This document shows positions 10,121-18,234 of a DNA stretch of 64,000 nt, piece by piece. This DNA is from Mariniblastus sp964414815 (GTDB lineage Bacteria; Planctomycetota; Planctomycetia; Pirellulales; Pirellulaceae), in NCBI GenBank assembly GCA_964414815.1, contig CAYPXY010000021.1, positions 4,843 to 68,842 on the forward strand, in the 5' to 3' direction. The notes below the pieces were generated by a model. That model saw only the letters and a program-made list of their open reading frames with translations, had not been told where the DNA came from and did no database searches. Position 1 is the stretch's first letter, and each line of letters starts with the position of its first letter. A program made the translations under genes and the position numbers.

Positions 10121-11341
10121 GTGAGCACGAACGAACCGCAATCGGGTTCGAAATTCGTTCCACGCCTTTGCGTCCACACGTTTCAAGAAACACTGCTTCA
10201 CCGCGCAATCAACAAAACGGTTGATCTTATGAACCAATTGATGGCTACCACTGCACCTTCTGCTTCCACGGTCTGGTTTCTGTCTGGACAAGTCAGCGAT
10301 CGCGAACCGACTCGCAGATTTCCAATCCACTCCTTTCCGTTTTGCATCGGGCGAAAATCGGATTCAAGCCTCTGCTTGCCACTGGGCTGTGTCTCGAAGA
10401 ACCATGCCGAGATTCATCAAACGCCGGAAGGAACGTTGATCCTTCGAGAGCTGGGCAGCACGAACGGCACGTTCGTCAATGGCACTCAATTGCACGGAGA
10501 AATCGAACTCAAGGAGAACGATCTGATTCACTTTGCATCCCTCGTTTTCCGGATCGGAACCAGTCACGCCAGTGAGATGTCCAAAAACACCGTCGAACAG
10601 CGGGATGTCAGTGACCACGCGTTGGCCCTGGTCCAGTTTGAGCGGCTGATCAGCGATGGTGGCCTGTGTCCGTACTTTCAGCCCATCGTCAAACTAGAGG
10701 ATCAAAGCCGAATCGGGTTTGAAGTTCTGGGTCGCAGCCGCTTGTTTGGATTGCAGTTGCCAGGCGAAATGTTTCAGGCAGCCTCCCAGTTGAACCTCGA
10801 AGCTCAACTCAGCGAAGCCTTCCGCTACGTGGGAGTCGAAGCGGGCCAAAGCTTGGGATCGGAGTCCAACTTATTCGTCAATACACATCCGAAGGAGCTG
10901 GATCGACCGGAGTTCTATCGGTCACTCAAGCAGCTTCGCGAACTTGCCCCGGATCAGAAGATTACCATCGAGATCCATGAAGCCGCCTCCACGAATCTGA
11001 CGATGATGCGCGAGATGTGTGCGGTCCTGGAGGACCTGAACATGAGACTGGCCTTTGACGACTTTGGTGTCGGAAATGCCCGTCTGCTGGAACTGGGTGA
11101 GGTGCGTCCCGACTATCTCAAGTTCGATATGCAGTTGACGATGAACATTGAATCCGCTCCGCCGAAGCGTCAGGAACTGGTCCGGCTGTTTGCCAATCTG
11201 GTCAACAATCTGGGGATTCAAACACTGGCCGAAGGTGTCGAAACCGCCGAGTGCCACACGATCCTGACTCAAATGGGATTCAAACTGGGTCAGGGCTATT
11301 ACTACGGCCGCCCTGCTCCGGTGGACAAGTTTCAGAATTAA
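10121..11341 (+). CDS. FHA domain plus EAL (c-di-GMP phosphodiesterase) protein
   Basis: Up to 406 residues. An FHA domain occupies ~65-150 (CIGRKSDSS, SKNHAEI, LGSTNGTFVNG: the canonical GR, S..H and NG phosphothreonine-binding elements). An EAL domain occupies ~175-400. The signature is EVL (FEVLGR), and the metal and catalytic positions appear kept: N in NTHPKEL, E in IEIHE, DD in AFDDFG, K in YLKFD, E in AEGVET and Q in LGQGYYYGRP. An active phosphodiesterase recruited by phosphopeptides is plausible; its neighbour across the divergent promoter is a Ser/Thr kinase. The start is uncertain: GTG at 10121 or ATG at 10229, and neither has a strong ribosome-binding site. Confidence 0.85.
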   Translation: MSTNEPQSGSKFVPRLCVHTFQETLLHRAINKTVDLMNQLMATTAPSASTVWFLSGQVSDREPTRRFPIHSFPFCIGRKSDSSLCLPLGCVSKNHAEIHQTPEGTLILRELGSTNGTFVNGTQLHGEIELKENDLIHFASLVFRIGTSHASEMSKNTVEQRDVSDHALALVQFERLISDGGLCPYFQPIVKLEDQSRIGFEVLGRSRLFGLQLPGEMFQAASQLNLEAQLSEAFRYVGVEAGQSLGSESNLFVNTHPKELDRPEFYRSLKQLRELAPDQKITIEIHEAASTNLTMMREMCAVLEDLNMRLAFDDFGVGNARLLELGEVRPDYLKFDMQLTMNIESAPPKRQELVRLFANLVNNLGIQTLAEGVETAECHTILTQMGFKLGQGYYYGRPAPVDKFQN

Positions 11342-11475
11342 CGGGGCGGATTTTCGGTTCCTTCATCGGTCATGTTTTTATAGTCCGGAACCGAACGGAG
11401 ATGTGAACGGTCGGGACATCCAGTCATGGTTAAACAGGCGGCCAACAATGCCAGTACGAACCATCGTTTCATCAT
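11338..11475 (-). CDS. Small lipoprotein downstream of DUF1559 gene
   Basis: A 45-residue protein starting at the first of two adjacent ATG codons. It begins MMKRWFVLALLAACL and has a lipobox LTMTGC, followed by a short polar tail. It lies 28 bp after the DUF1559 stop on the same strand. Tiny lipoproteins commonly follow DUF1559 genes in planctomycetes. Its stop overlaps the convergent EAL gene end by 4 bp. Confidence 0.65.
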   Translation of the reverse strand: MMKRWFVLALLAACLTMTGCPDRSHLRSVPDYKNMTDEGTENPPR

Positions 11476-11503
11476 TGCAATCAGGGGTTGGGTTACGTGC
11501 TTC

Positions 11504-12646
11504 TTATTCGGCCAGACGGGTGACTTGTCCATCGTTTCGATTTCCCAAATTCGACAGAATCACGGCATCGATGGCACTGCCAAGGTAGCTTGCGGAGCCA
11601 TCTGCAAACACAAAGTTGACACCGCTTCCGGAGTGCCAACTCGCAAATCCGAAGGCCATCTGATCGAACAGAGCCGTTGGGTTGCTGCCCATATTCTGTA
11701 ACCGCTCTTCGGAGTATTGGTGATACAAATTCAGCGGATTTTTGGTAGACCCTATAAACTCGGACAGGTCGGTGCCTTGCTTTTGGTCGATTTCAAACGA
11801 GCCGATGTACCAATGGTCGATGCCTCGGTTGCTCGTGGACCAGGAAACAGGACTTCCAGGTTTTGCGGTAAATGGCGAAGTATCAAATACCGTTTCGCCC
11901 ATCAGAATCGTAGTGGACGTTCCGTCGGTCACATCGGAAAAGCCAACCGTGGTGGGGGTGCGCTGATGGGCATAGTAGGGAGCGTTTTGAGTCGGCGGGA
12001 GCATTCCATTTCTGGCCTCCCTCGCTTGCGAAGGAGTCACGGTTCCCCATGCGGCCAAACGGCGAGCGTTGTCTTCGGTCCCGGTCGCACATCCGATGTA
12101 GCTTGACGGGACTCGGCGGGGAACTTGCGGGCCACTTCCCGATGGCATGTGTTGGGGGGCTTGATCCGATGGACAGCGGAAAACGGGAATCCAGGTTTGA
12201 ATGGCTTCATGATTGCCCGGACTGGCAGACGTCCAGTGACTGGCGGTACCGGGCCCGTCGCCCGTGGGATGGTTCCATTGTTGGTCTGCAAAGCTGACCA
12301 TGGCAGCCAAGGCGGCCTGTTCCAAATCAGCCAAAATGAAGCCGGCCCAACCCGTCCCTTGTCCCATCACCGCACCCTGCGGAAATCGCATGTTTCGGCC
12401 CTCATAGTTCAGGCAACCGATCCCAAGCTGGCGCAGATGATTCAAACAACTGATCCGGCGAGTACTTTCACGAACCTGTTGTACGGCGGGCAGCAACATC
12501 CCGATCAAGATTCCGATAATCGCAATCACCACCAGCAATTCGACCAGCGTAAACGCAGCGGCGGGCTTCCTCCCGGCCTCAGCAACCGTCCAGCCTGTCA
12601 CTCGATCGTCCATCGGAACGCTCATCGGGTCGTGTTTCCTTTGCAT
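11504..12646 (-). CDS. DUF1559 pseudopilin-like protein
   Basis: A 380-residue protein. The start at 12646 has an AAAGGGA ribosome-binding site a few bases upstream; a longer in-frame start at 12682 does not. It has a type IV prepilin-like N-terminus (AFTLVELLVVIAIIGIL) for cleavage and methylation, a disulphide-rich DUF1559 body, and the family's C-terminal H-X9-DG signature (SWHSGSGVNFVFADGS). The family is present in dozens to hundreds of copies per planctomycete genome; its role is unknown, probably an exported surface filament or secretion-related protein. A small lipoprotein gene follows. Confidence 0.92.
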   Translation of the reverse strand: MQRKHDPMSVPMDDRVTGWTVAEAGRKPAAAFTLVELLVVIAIIGILIGMLLPAVQQVRESTRRISCLNHLRQLGIGCLNYEGRNMRFPQGAVMGQGTGWAGFILADLEQAALAAMVSFADQQWNHPTGDGPGTASHWTSASPGNHEAIQTWIPVFRCPSDQAPQHMPSGSGPQVPRRVPSSYIGCATGTEDNARRLAAWGTVTPSQAREARNGMLPPTQNAPYYAHQRTPTTVGFSDVTDGTSTTILMGETVFDTSPFTAKPGSPVSWSTSNRGIDHWYIGSFEIDQKQGTDLSEFIGSTKNPLNLYHQYSEERLQNMGSNPTALFDQMAFGFASWHSGSGVNFVFADGSASYLGSAIDAVILSNLGNRNDGQVTRLAE

Positions 12647-12869
12647 CGTGATCCCTTTGAATGGAGCCGTATCACAAATCAAGGTCTACGCATGACCGAC
12701 AAGGCGATCCAGCGTAGCAATTCGATTACGAAAAATTGTAACGCCGGGGCAATGGAAAGCTCAATCACCCCAAGCCATTTTTCTCAAAATCAGTTTTCCC
12801 ACAACTTGAGGCCAATGGGCGTTCCGGCTGATGCCAAATCATTTCGGATGCGACCGTAATACTCAACCG

Positions 12870-13304
12870 CTATTCAATAACGGCAATACATTTTAACTCA
12901 ATCGCAATGGGGGTGGGGAGCGCGTTGACCTCAACTGTCGTCCGGCACGGTTGCGAGTCCGTAAAGTAAGTCTCGTAAATTCGATTAAAGATGGCAAAAT
13001 CCTGTTTCATATTCGTCAAGAACACGGTCACGTCGACGATCTGATTCCATGACGAACCTGCCTGTTCAACAATCGTTCGGACGTTTTCAAATACGCTGTG
13101 GCATTGAGCTTCGATGTCGTACTCAACAACCTGGCCATCGATTCCGAAAGTAACGCCAGGGATCAGATTGGTTCCTCGCCTTCGCGGCCCGACTCCAGAG
13201 AGAAACAACAAATTCCCGACTCGTTTCGCGTGAGGATAGGGGCCAACGGGTTCGGGTGCCAAATCGGAATGAATGGATTCTGATTTCATGTTGTTTTTGT
13301 TCAT
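12870..13304 (-). CDS. RidA-family protein, probable 2-aminomuconate deaminase
   Basis: A 144-residue YjgF/YER057c/UK114 (RidA) protein. It has the family's R in CRTTVEV and E in IAIELKCIAV, which line the imine-binding pocket. It is the last gene of a minus-strand operon after SDR and aminomuconate-semialdehyde dehydrogenase genes, 12 bp after the latter. RidA homologues in this setting act as 2-aminomuconate deaminases in the meta-cleavage branch of tryptophan catabolism. That specific assignment is from context; RidA itself is a generic enamine/imine deaminase fold. Confidence 0.8.
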   Translation of the reverse strand: MNKNNMKSESIHSDLAPEPVGPYPHAKRVGNLLFLSGVGPRRRGTNLIPGVTFGIDGQVVEYDIEAQCHSVFENVRTIVEQAGSSWNQIVDVTVFLTNMKQDFAIFNRIYETYFTDSQPCRTTVEVNALPTPIAIELKCIAVIE

Positions 13305-13316
13305 GTCTGTACTGCG

Positions 13317-14768
13317 TTACGCCGGAAAACTGATCCCGACATTTTTCGGTTCGGTCCAGAAATCGAACGCCGCCATCCCTCCTTCGCGCCCAAATCCGGA
13401 TTCCTTCATTCCGCCAAAAGGCGTTCTCAAGTCTCTCGCCAACCAGTCGTTGATCCACACCACTCCCACGTCCACTTGCTCCGCCACGGAAACGGCAAGA
13501 TCAATATCGCGGCTCCAGATCGTCGCTGACAATCCGTACTTCGTTCCATTGGCCAACTCGACCGCCTGGCTTGCGGATTGGAATGGCTGGAGTGTCGCAA
13601 CCGGTCCAAATATCTCGTTTTGATTGGTGGAACATTGGTTCGACAAGCCGTCGATCACGGTCGGCTGGACAAACCATCCGTTTTGGCAGCGACCCGTAAC
13701 CGAACCCGCCGAGCCTCCGGCAAGGACTTGGCCACCTTCTTTCCTCGCCGTTTCGATAGCGTTTAATATCTTCGTTTGATGGAGCTGCGAAACCACAGCC
13801 CCAAGATCGGTGTCATGGTCCAAAGGGTCACCCACTTTGAGTTGCATCGTTTGTCGCACGAAGTCATCCCGAAACCGCTCGTAGATCGAGTGTTCGACCA
13901 AAATCCGGGAGCCACATAGACAAATCTGTCCCTGGTTGGCGAACGCACTCCGCACGACGACGGGTAGCATTCGGTCATAATCGCAATCAGCAAAAACAAG
14001 CGTAGGGTTTTTACCACCCATTTCCAGAGAGAATTTTTTGAATTGAGGCGCCACAGTGGATGCAATATGTCGACCGGTAACGGTGCCGCCCGTGAACGAA
14101 ACGGCCTTGACGCCCGCATGGCTGATGAGCGCATTGCCGGTCTGACTACCGGTTCCATGGACGATGTTCAACACACCGGGGGGAAGTCCGGCTTCGATGC
14201 TCAATTGAGCCAACAAGAAAGCGGTCATGGGCGTCAATTCAGATGGCTTCGCAATCACGCAATTTCCGACCGCCAACGCAGGAGCGATTTTCCAGGTCAA
14301 CAAATAGAGCGGCAAGTTCCAGGGCGAGATACAGGCGACAACGCCGTGCGGTTGTCGAAGCGTGTAGTTCACCGAACCCGGTCCGTTGTGGGACTGACTG
14401 CCATAGCCGAGAACTGCGCCCGCGAAAAATCTGAAATTCGTTGAAGCTCTGGGGATATCGACAGCACTCGCCAACTTCAACGTCTTCCCATTGTCTTTCG
14501 ACTCAGCTTCCGCCAGTTTCGCGGCGTCCCGATCAATCAACTCGGCCAACCGAAACAGCAATCGCGATCGTTCGGCCACAGGCATCTTGCTCCAGCCAGT
14601 CGCTGCGTTCGTGGCCGCAGCGACGGCCAGTTCGATATCCTGTTCATTCGAATTCGGAACTTGCGAATAGACCGCTCCCGTTGCAGGCTCGAAGTTGTCG
14701 ATCGATTCTCTACTTTCGGACTCTACCAATTTCCCGTCAATCAAATTCAGAATTTTGGTTAAAGACAT
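13317..14768 (-). CDS. Aldehyde dehydrogenase, probable 2-aminomuconate-6-semialdehyde dehydrogenase
   Basis: A 483-residue NAD-dependent ALDH. Visible elements are the oxyanion asparagine region ISPWNLPLYLLTWK, the nucleotide-binding SFTGGTVTGR, the general-base glutamate in SLEMGGKNP and the catalytic cysteine in NQGQICLCGSR. Length and sequence style match the ALDH8A1/hydroxymuconic-semialdehyde dehydrogenase group. The start overlaps the end of the SDR gene by 10 bp and the RidA gene follows. With kynureninase and a formamidase-like cyclase on the divergent operon, oxidation of 2-aminomuconate semialdehyde is the likely reaction. The 3-hydroxyanthranilate dioxygenase and decarboxylase genes are not in the window. 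Confidence 0.85.
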   Translation of the reverse strand: MSLTKILNLIDGKLVESESRESIDNFEPATGAVYSQVPNSNEQDIELAVAAATNAATGWSKMPVAERSRLLFRLAELIDRDAAKLAEAESKDNGKTLKLASAVDIPRASTNFRFFAGAVLGYGSQSHNGPGSVNYTLRQPHGVVACISPWNLPLYLLTWKIAPALAVGNCVIAKPSELTPMTAFLLAQLSIEAGLPPGVLNIVHGTGSQTGNALISHAGVKAVSFTGGTVTGRHIASTVAPQFKKFSLEMGGKNPTLVFADCDYDRMLPVVVRSAFANQGQICLCGSRILVEHSIYERFRDDFVRQTMQLKVGDPLDHDTDLGAVVSQLHQTKILNAIETARKEGGQVLAGGSAGSVTGRCQNGWFVQPTVIDGLSNQCSTNQNEIFGPVATLQPFQSASQAVELANGTKYGLSATIWSRDIDLAVSVAEQVDVGVVWINDWLARDLRTPFGGMKESGFGREGGMAAFDFWTEPKNVGISFPA

Positions 14769-15547
14769 TGGGTCCTCCCCCCATCCACCGGCAAGTTAAT
14801 ACCCGTGATGTAGGCGGCGGCGGGCGAAGCCAAAAAAGCCACGGCGGCACCGATTTCCTCGGCCATGGCAAACCGTCTTGCCGGGATTTCCCGGAGCATT
14901 TTTTGTTCAACCGCTTCAATGGAAGTTTCGCTTTTTTCAGCCGACGACTTCAGGATTGCTTCTAACCGTGTGGTTCGAGTCGCGCCGGGTAAGACATTGT
15001 TGACCGTGATCCCGTCGCTCGCCAATTCCGACGCCAATGTCTTGGCCCAACTCGCTACCGCTCCACGAATGGTGTTGGAAACACCCAGCCCGGCGATGGG
15101 TTGTTTGACACTGGTTGAAATCACATTGACGATTCGGCCAAACTGTTCTCGCCGCATAAAAGGAACCAGCATCTTCACGATCGTTTGATTGACGAGCAGA
15201 TGATTTTGAAACGCTGCCACGAATTCCTTCAGTTCAGCATTGATCGCCAGGCCAGGAGGGGGCCCACCGGTGTTGTTGACCAGGATGTGCGCGCCAGCGT
15301 GGGTCGACAGCCAATCGCTGAGTACCTCAGTAACTTGTTCCAGGTCGGTAAAATCGGCGACCAATTGATCGTGCTGTTGGCCAGTCGATTGATCCAATTG
15401 AGCTTGAGCTTCCGCCAGCCGTTTTGCGTTTCTGGCAAACAAGGTGACGTTGGCTCCTAAACGCGAGAGTTCAATCGCTGACGCCAAACCAATTCCTTGG
15501 GAACTGCCGCAAACCAGTGCCGTTCGCCCCGTTAAATTCAGATTCAT
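14759..15547 (-). CDS. Short-chain dehydrogenase/reductase with altered active site
   Basis: A 262-residue SDR with a Rossmann glycine motif (CGSSQGIG) and an NNTGGPPPG segment in place of NNAG. The normally conserved YxxxK is absent: at the equivalent site the sequence reads GLGVSNTIRGAV, so Tyr is replaced by Ser and Lys by Arg. A subgroup of SDR proteins near aromatic-catabolism genes has this substitution. It is the first gene of the minus-strand kynurenine-branch operon and overlaps the dehydrogenase start by 10 bp. Catalytic activity as a classical SDR is doubtful; the substrate is unknown. Confidence 0.8.
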   Translation of the reverse strand: MNLNLTGRTALVCGSSQGIGLASAIELSRLGANVTLFARNAKRLAEAQAQLDQSTGQQHDQLVADFTDLEQVTEVLSDWLSTHAGAHILVNNTGGPPPGLAINAELKEFVAAFQNHLLVNQTIVKMLVPFMRREQFGRIVNVISTSVKQPIAGLGVSNTIRGAVASWAKTLASELASDGITVNNVLPGATRTTRLEAILKSSAEKSETSIEAVEQKMLREIPARRFAMAEEIGAAVAFLASPAAAYITGINLPVDGGRTQCL

Positions 15548-15735
15548 TGATCGCCTCGATTCGTCATTTACATTTTTTTAACGGCCCCATTCTATCGAAG
15601 GGACGACGATTATCCACTCGGTTGAAAATGAAATTCTTTCATCAAGGGGATAACAAACTTTATCCGGACGAGGCGTTTTTAACCGAATGTTGACCCAACA
15701 AGCGTCTCGTGCTACACTTGTGCTGGGAGAACCCG

Positions 15736-15966
15736 ATGAACATTGAGTCATTTGTCGACGCACTAAGTACCGAACAGCAACAGGCTGCTTTCGACTTGCT
15801 CTGGCAAAGACTTTCTGCCGACCCGCAATCGCTGCCTTCTCCGGCTTGGCATGGCAAGGTACTCGCTTACCGAGAAGCCAATCCAACCAACAAACCAAAA
15901 ATGTCGATTTCAGATGCAAAAGCTGAAGTGAAACGGGTCATCGATGAACGTCGAAGTTCTCGATGA
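15736..15966 (+). CDS. Addiction-module antitoxin-like protein
   Basis: A 76-residue protein starting at 15736 with GGGAGA upstream. It has the acidic helical N-terminus and the C-terminal tail (VKRVIDERRSSR) typical of small addiction-module components that pair with RelE/ParE toxins. The toxin frame that should follow overlaps its last codons but is truncated after 23 codons. It is therefore probably an orphan antitoxin. It sits between the two divergent kynurenine operons. Confidence 0.6.
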   Translation: MNIESFVDALSTEQQQAAFDLLWQRLSADPQSLPSPAWHGKVLAYREANPTNKPKMSISDAKAEVKRVIDERRSSR

Positions 15967-16015
15967 GGCCAGGCTGGATATCGCCGATCTTGATGCCATA
16001 CTGCGTCGTAGGTGA
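15944..16015 (+). pseudogene. Truncated RelE/ParE toxin remnant
   Basis: An ATG overlapping the end of the antitoxin frame opens MNVEVLDEARLDIADLDAIL and stops at codon 24. The opening (two strands then A.xDI.DA) resembles the N-terminus of ParE/RelE-type toxins, which are normally ~95 residues. No continuation was seen downstream before the cyclase gene at 16044. Confidence 0.5.
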
Positions 16016-16043
16016 ATGATAGCTTATTCGGTGACCGATACGT

Positions 16044-16865
16044 ATGACCCGCATTTTATTCGAACGAGGAAGCTTTTCTTGCCAGGCCGACCTCTCAAAA
16101 TCGCATTCGATTGGAATCGATCTTGACTTTGGCGGACAGCAACCCAATCACTTCGGAGCACCTGCTGCCACCGCCTCTCCACTGCGAATGGGTGATTTCA
16201 CAGGGGCAACGAGTCAAGGAGGAAGTTGCAATGTTGCGCAGGTTCAGTTGATCCCACACTGCAATGGGACCCATACCGAAACCGTGGGGCACATTGTCGA
16301 CGCGCAACTCCCCGTTTGCGAAATTGCACCGAAAGGACTTGTGTTGGCAGTGCTGGTTTCGACCGAAACGGTTCCCTTGTCACAAAGTTTTGAACATTAC
16401 CATGCACTGGCCGAAGGGGGCGATCAGGTGGTCACGGCTTCGGCGATCCAGGCGGCATTTCATTCCTGGCCTAATGCAGAGATCGACGCGCTGGTGATTC
16501 GAACGCTTCCGAATTCGGAGAGTAAGCGAGCGCGTGTTTATCAATCGGACAGCGCTCCTGCTTACCTGACCACGGACGGTATGCGAGTGATCAGTGAATC
16601 AAGCGTCTCGCATCTCCTGATCGATTTGCCTTCGGTCGATCGAATGCATGACGGTGGTGAGTTATCGAATCATCACTTATTCTGGAATGTCGTACCTATG
16701 TCCAGGTGCGTTGACTCAGCCACTCGAACCGAGCGCACCATTACAGAGATGATCTTCGTTCCGGATGAATTGCCGGATGGATTGTATTTGCTGAATCTCC
16801 AAACCGCTCCCTTCGTGTTGGACGCGGCGCCTTCTCGACCGATACTGTTTCCGCTGCTAAATTGA
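16044..16865 (+). CDS. Cyclase-family protein, probable kynurenine formamidase
   Basis: A 273-residue protein of the metal-dependent cyclase fold (Pfam Cyclase, PF04199). The metal-binding signature of the family, HxGTHxDxPxH, appears as HCNGTHTETVGH, with both outer histidines, the GTH and an acidic Glu for Asp. It is followed after 3 bp by kynureninase, so hydrolysis of N-formylkynurenine is the natural reading. The sequence is diverged from classical KynB, so substrate assignment rests on the operon. Confidence 0.75.
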   Translation: MTRILFERGSFSCQADLSKSHSIGIDLDFGGQQPNHFGAPAATASPLRMGDFTGATSQGGSCNVAQVQLIPHCNGTHTETVGHIVDAQLPVCEIAPKGLVLAVLVSTETVPLSQSFEHYHALAEGGDQVVTASAIQAAFHSWPNAEIDALVIRTLPNSESKRARVYQSDSAPAYLTTDGMRVISESSVSHLLIDLPSVDRMHDGGELSNHHLFWNVVPMSRCVDSATRTERTITEMIFVPDELPDGLYLLNLQTAPFVLDAAPSRPILFPLLN

Positions 16866-16868
16866 ACT

Positions 16869-18200
16869 ATGCCGATGTCCGACGACCCCGATTTTGAATT
16901 CGCCCAACAAATGGATCGCGACGATCCGTTGGCTTCAATGCGCTCGGAATTTCATATTCCGACGACCGACGGGGGTCAGCCCCGGATTTATTTTACAGGA
17001 AATTCACTGGGGCTTCAGCCGAAGCGAGTCCGCCAATACATCGGTGATGAACTTCAACGCTGGAGTGAGCTGGGAGTGCGTGGCCATTTCACAGGATCGT
17101 TTCCCTGGATGGCGTATCACGAGTTCCTTACTGAGACGATGGCAAAAATTGTGGGTGCTCAAGACAACGAAGTCGTGATGATGAACTCACTGACGGTCAA
17201 TTTGCATTTGATGATGTCGACGTTTTATCGTCCTGATTCAACTCGAAATAAAGTCCTGATTGAACAACATGCTTTTCCCTCCGATCACTACGCGGTCGAA
17301 TCTCAAATCCGACTGCATGGATTCTCACCCGAGTCGGCTTTGATCTGCGCTGCCCCCGTTTGTGCGGCCCTGGATGCCCCCGAAGGAGCAGAGGAATACT
17401 TGAGCACCGACTCTTTGTGTCAATTGATCGAAGAGCATCATCGAGAATTGGCACTCATCCTGTTGCCGGGTGTTCAATATTACACGGGGCAGGTTCTCGA
17501 CATGCCCCGATTAACCGAAATGGCCCATCGATACGAAATTCCGATTGGTTTCGATTTGGCTCATGCCGCCGGGAATATCGAATTGAAAATGCACGAGTGG
17601 AACGCTGACTTTGCCGTTTGGTGTTCGTACAAGTATCTTAACAGCGGTCCAGGATCGGTGGGGGGATGCTTTGTTCACCAGCGACATGCCACCAATACGC
17701 AGCTTCCACGTTTGGCGGGCTGGTGGGGGCACGACAAGTCAAGTCGCTTCCTGATGAAAAACGATTTTCGACCGATCGCAACCGCAGAGGGATGGCAGCT
17801 AAGTAACGCACCGGTTTTTTCCATGGCCGCCGTACGGGCAAGCCTGGAAGTATTTGAAAAAGCGGGCGGAATGAAACCACTCATTGCCAAGTCACAAAAA
17901 TTAACTCATTATTTTCGCCAATTGTTGCGGAAACGACTGCCCGATCAAATCCAGATCATCACGCCCGACTCTTGTTCTGTCGCGAATTTTTCCCCGAAAG
18001 GAGGTTGTCAGCTTTCGCTCAAGGTCATTTCTCCGAATGTCGACGGAAAAAGCGTTCAAGCACAGCTCGATGCAGCGGGAATGGAAACCGACTGGCGAGA
18101 GCCCAACGTCATCCGCGCCGCACCGGTTCCTTTGTACAACCAGTTCGTTGAAGTCTACCGTTTCGTCCATACTCTTTGCCAAGTCTTACGAACTCTTTGA
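16869..18200 (+). CDS. kynU: Kynureninase
   Basis: A 443-residue PLP-dependent fold-type I enzyme cleaving kynurenine or 3-hydroxykynurenine to (hydroxy)anthranilate and alanine. Recognisable parts are the N-terminal YFTGNSLGLQP, the PLP-stacking region, the PLP-pyridine aspartate in GFDLAHAAGN, and the Schiff-base lysine in WCSYKYLNSGPG. It is full length for the family. It is 3 bp after the cyclase stop, so translation is probably coupled. Together with the divergent operon this forms a tryptophan degradation cluster. Confidence 0.93.
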   Translation: MPMSDDPDFEFAQQMDRDDPLASMRSEFHIPTTDGGQPRIYFTGNSLGLQPKRVRQYIGDELQRWSELGVRGHFTGSFPWMAYHEFLTETMAKIVGAQDNEVVMMNSLTVNLHLMMSTFYRPDSTRNKVLIEQHAFPSDHYAVESQIRLHGFSPESALICAAPVCAALDAPEGAEEYLSTDSLCQLIEEHHRELALILLPGVQYYTGQVLDMPRLTEMAHRYEIPIGFDLAHAAGNIELKMHEWNADFAVWCSYKYLNSGPGSVGGCFVHQRHATNTQLPRLAGWWGHDKSSRFLMKNDFRPIATAEGWQLSNAPVFSMAAVRASLEVFEKAGGMKPLIAKSQKLTHYFRQLLRKRLPDQIQIITPDSCSVANFSPKGGCQLSLKVISPNVDGKSVQAQLDAAGMETDWREPNVIRAAPVPLYNQFVEVYRFVHTLCQVLRTL

Positions 18201-18234
18201 TTAGATATCAGCGACATCTTTCATCTTGATTTCG

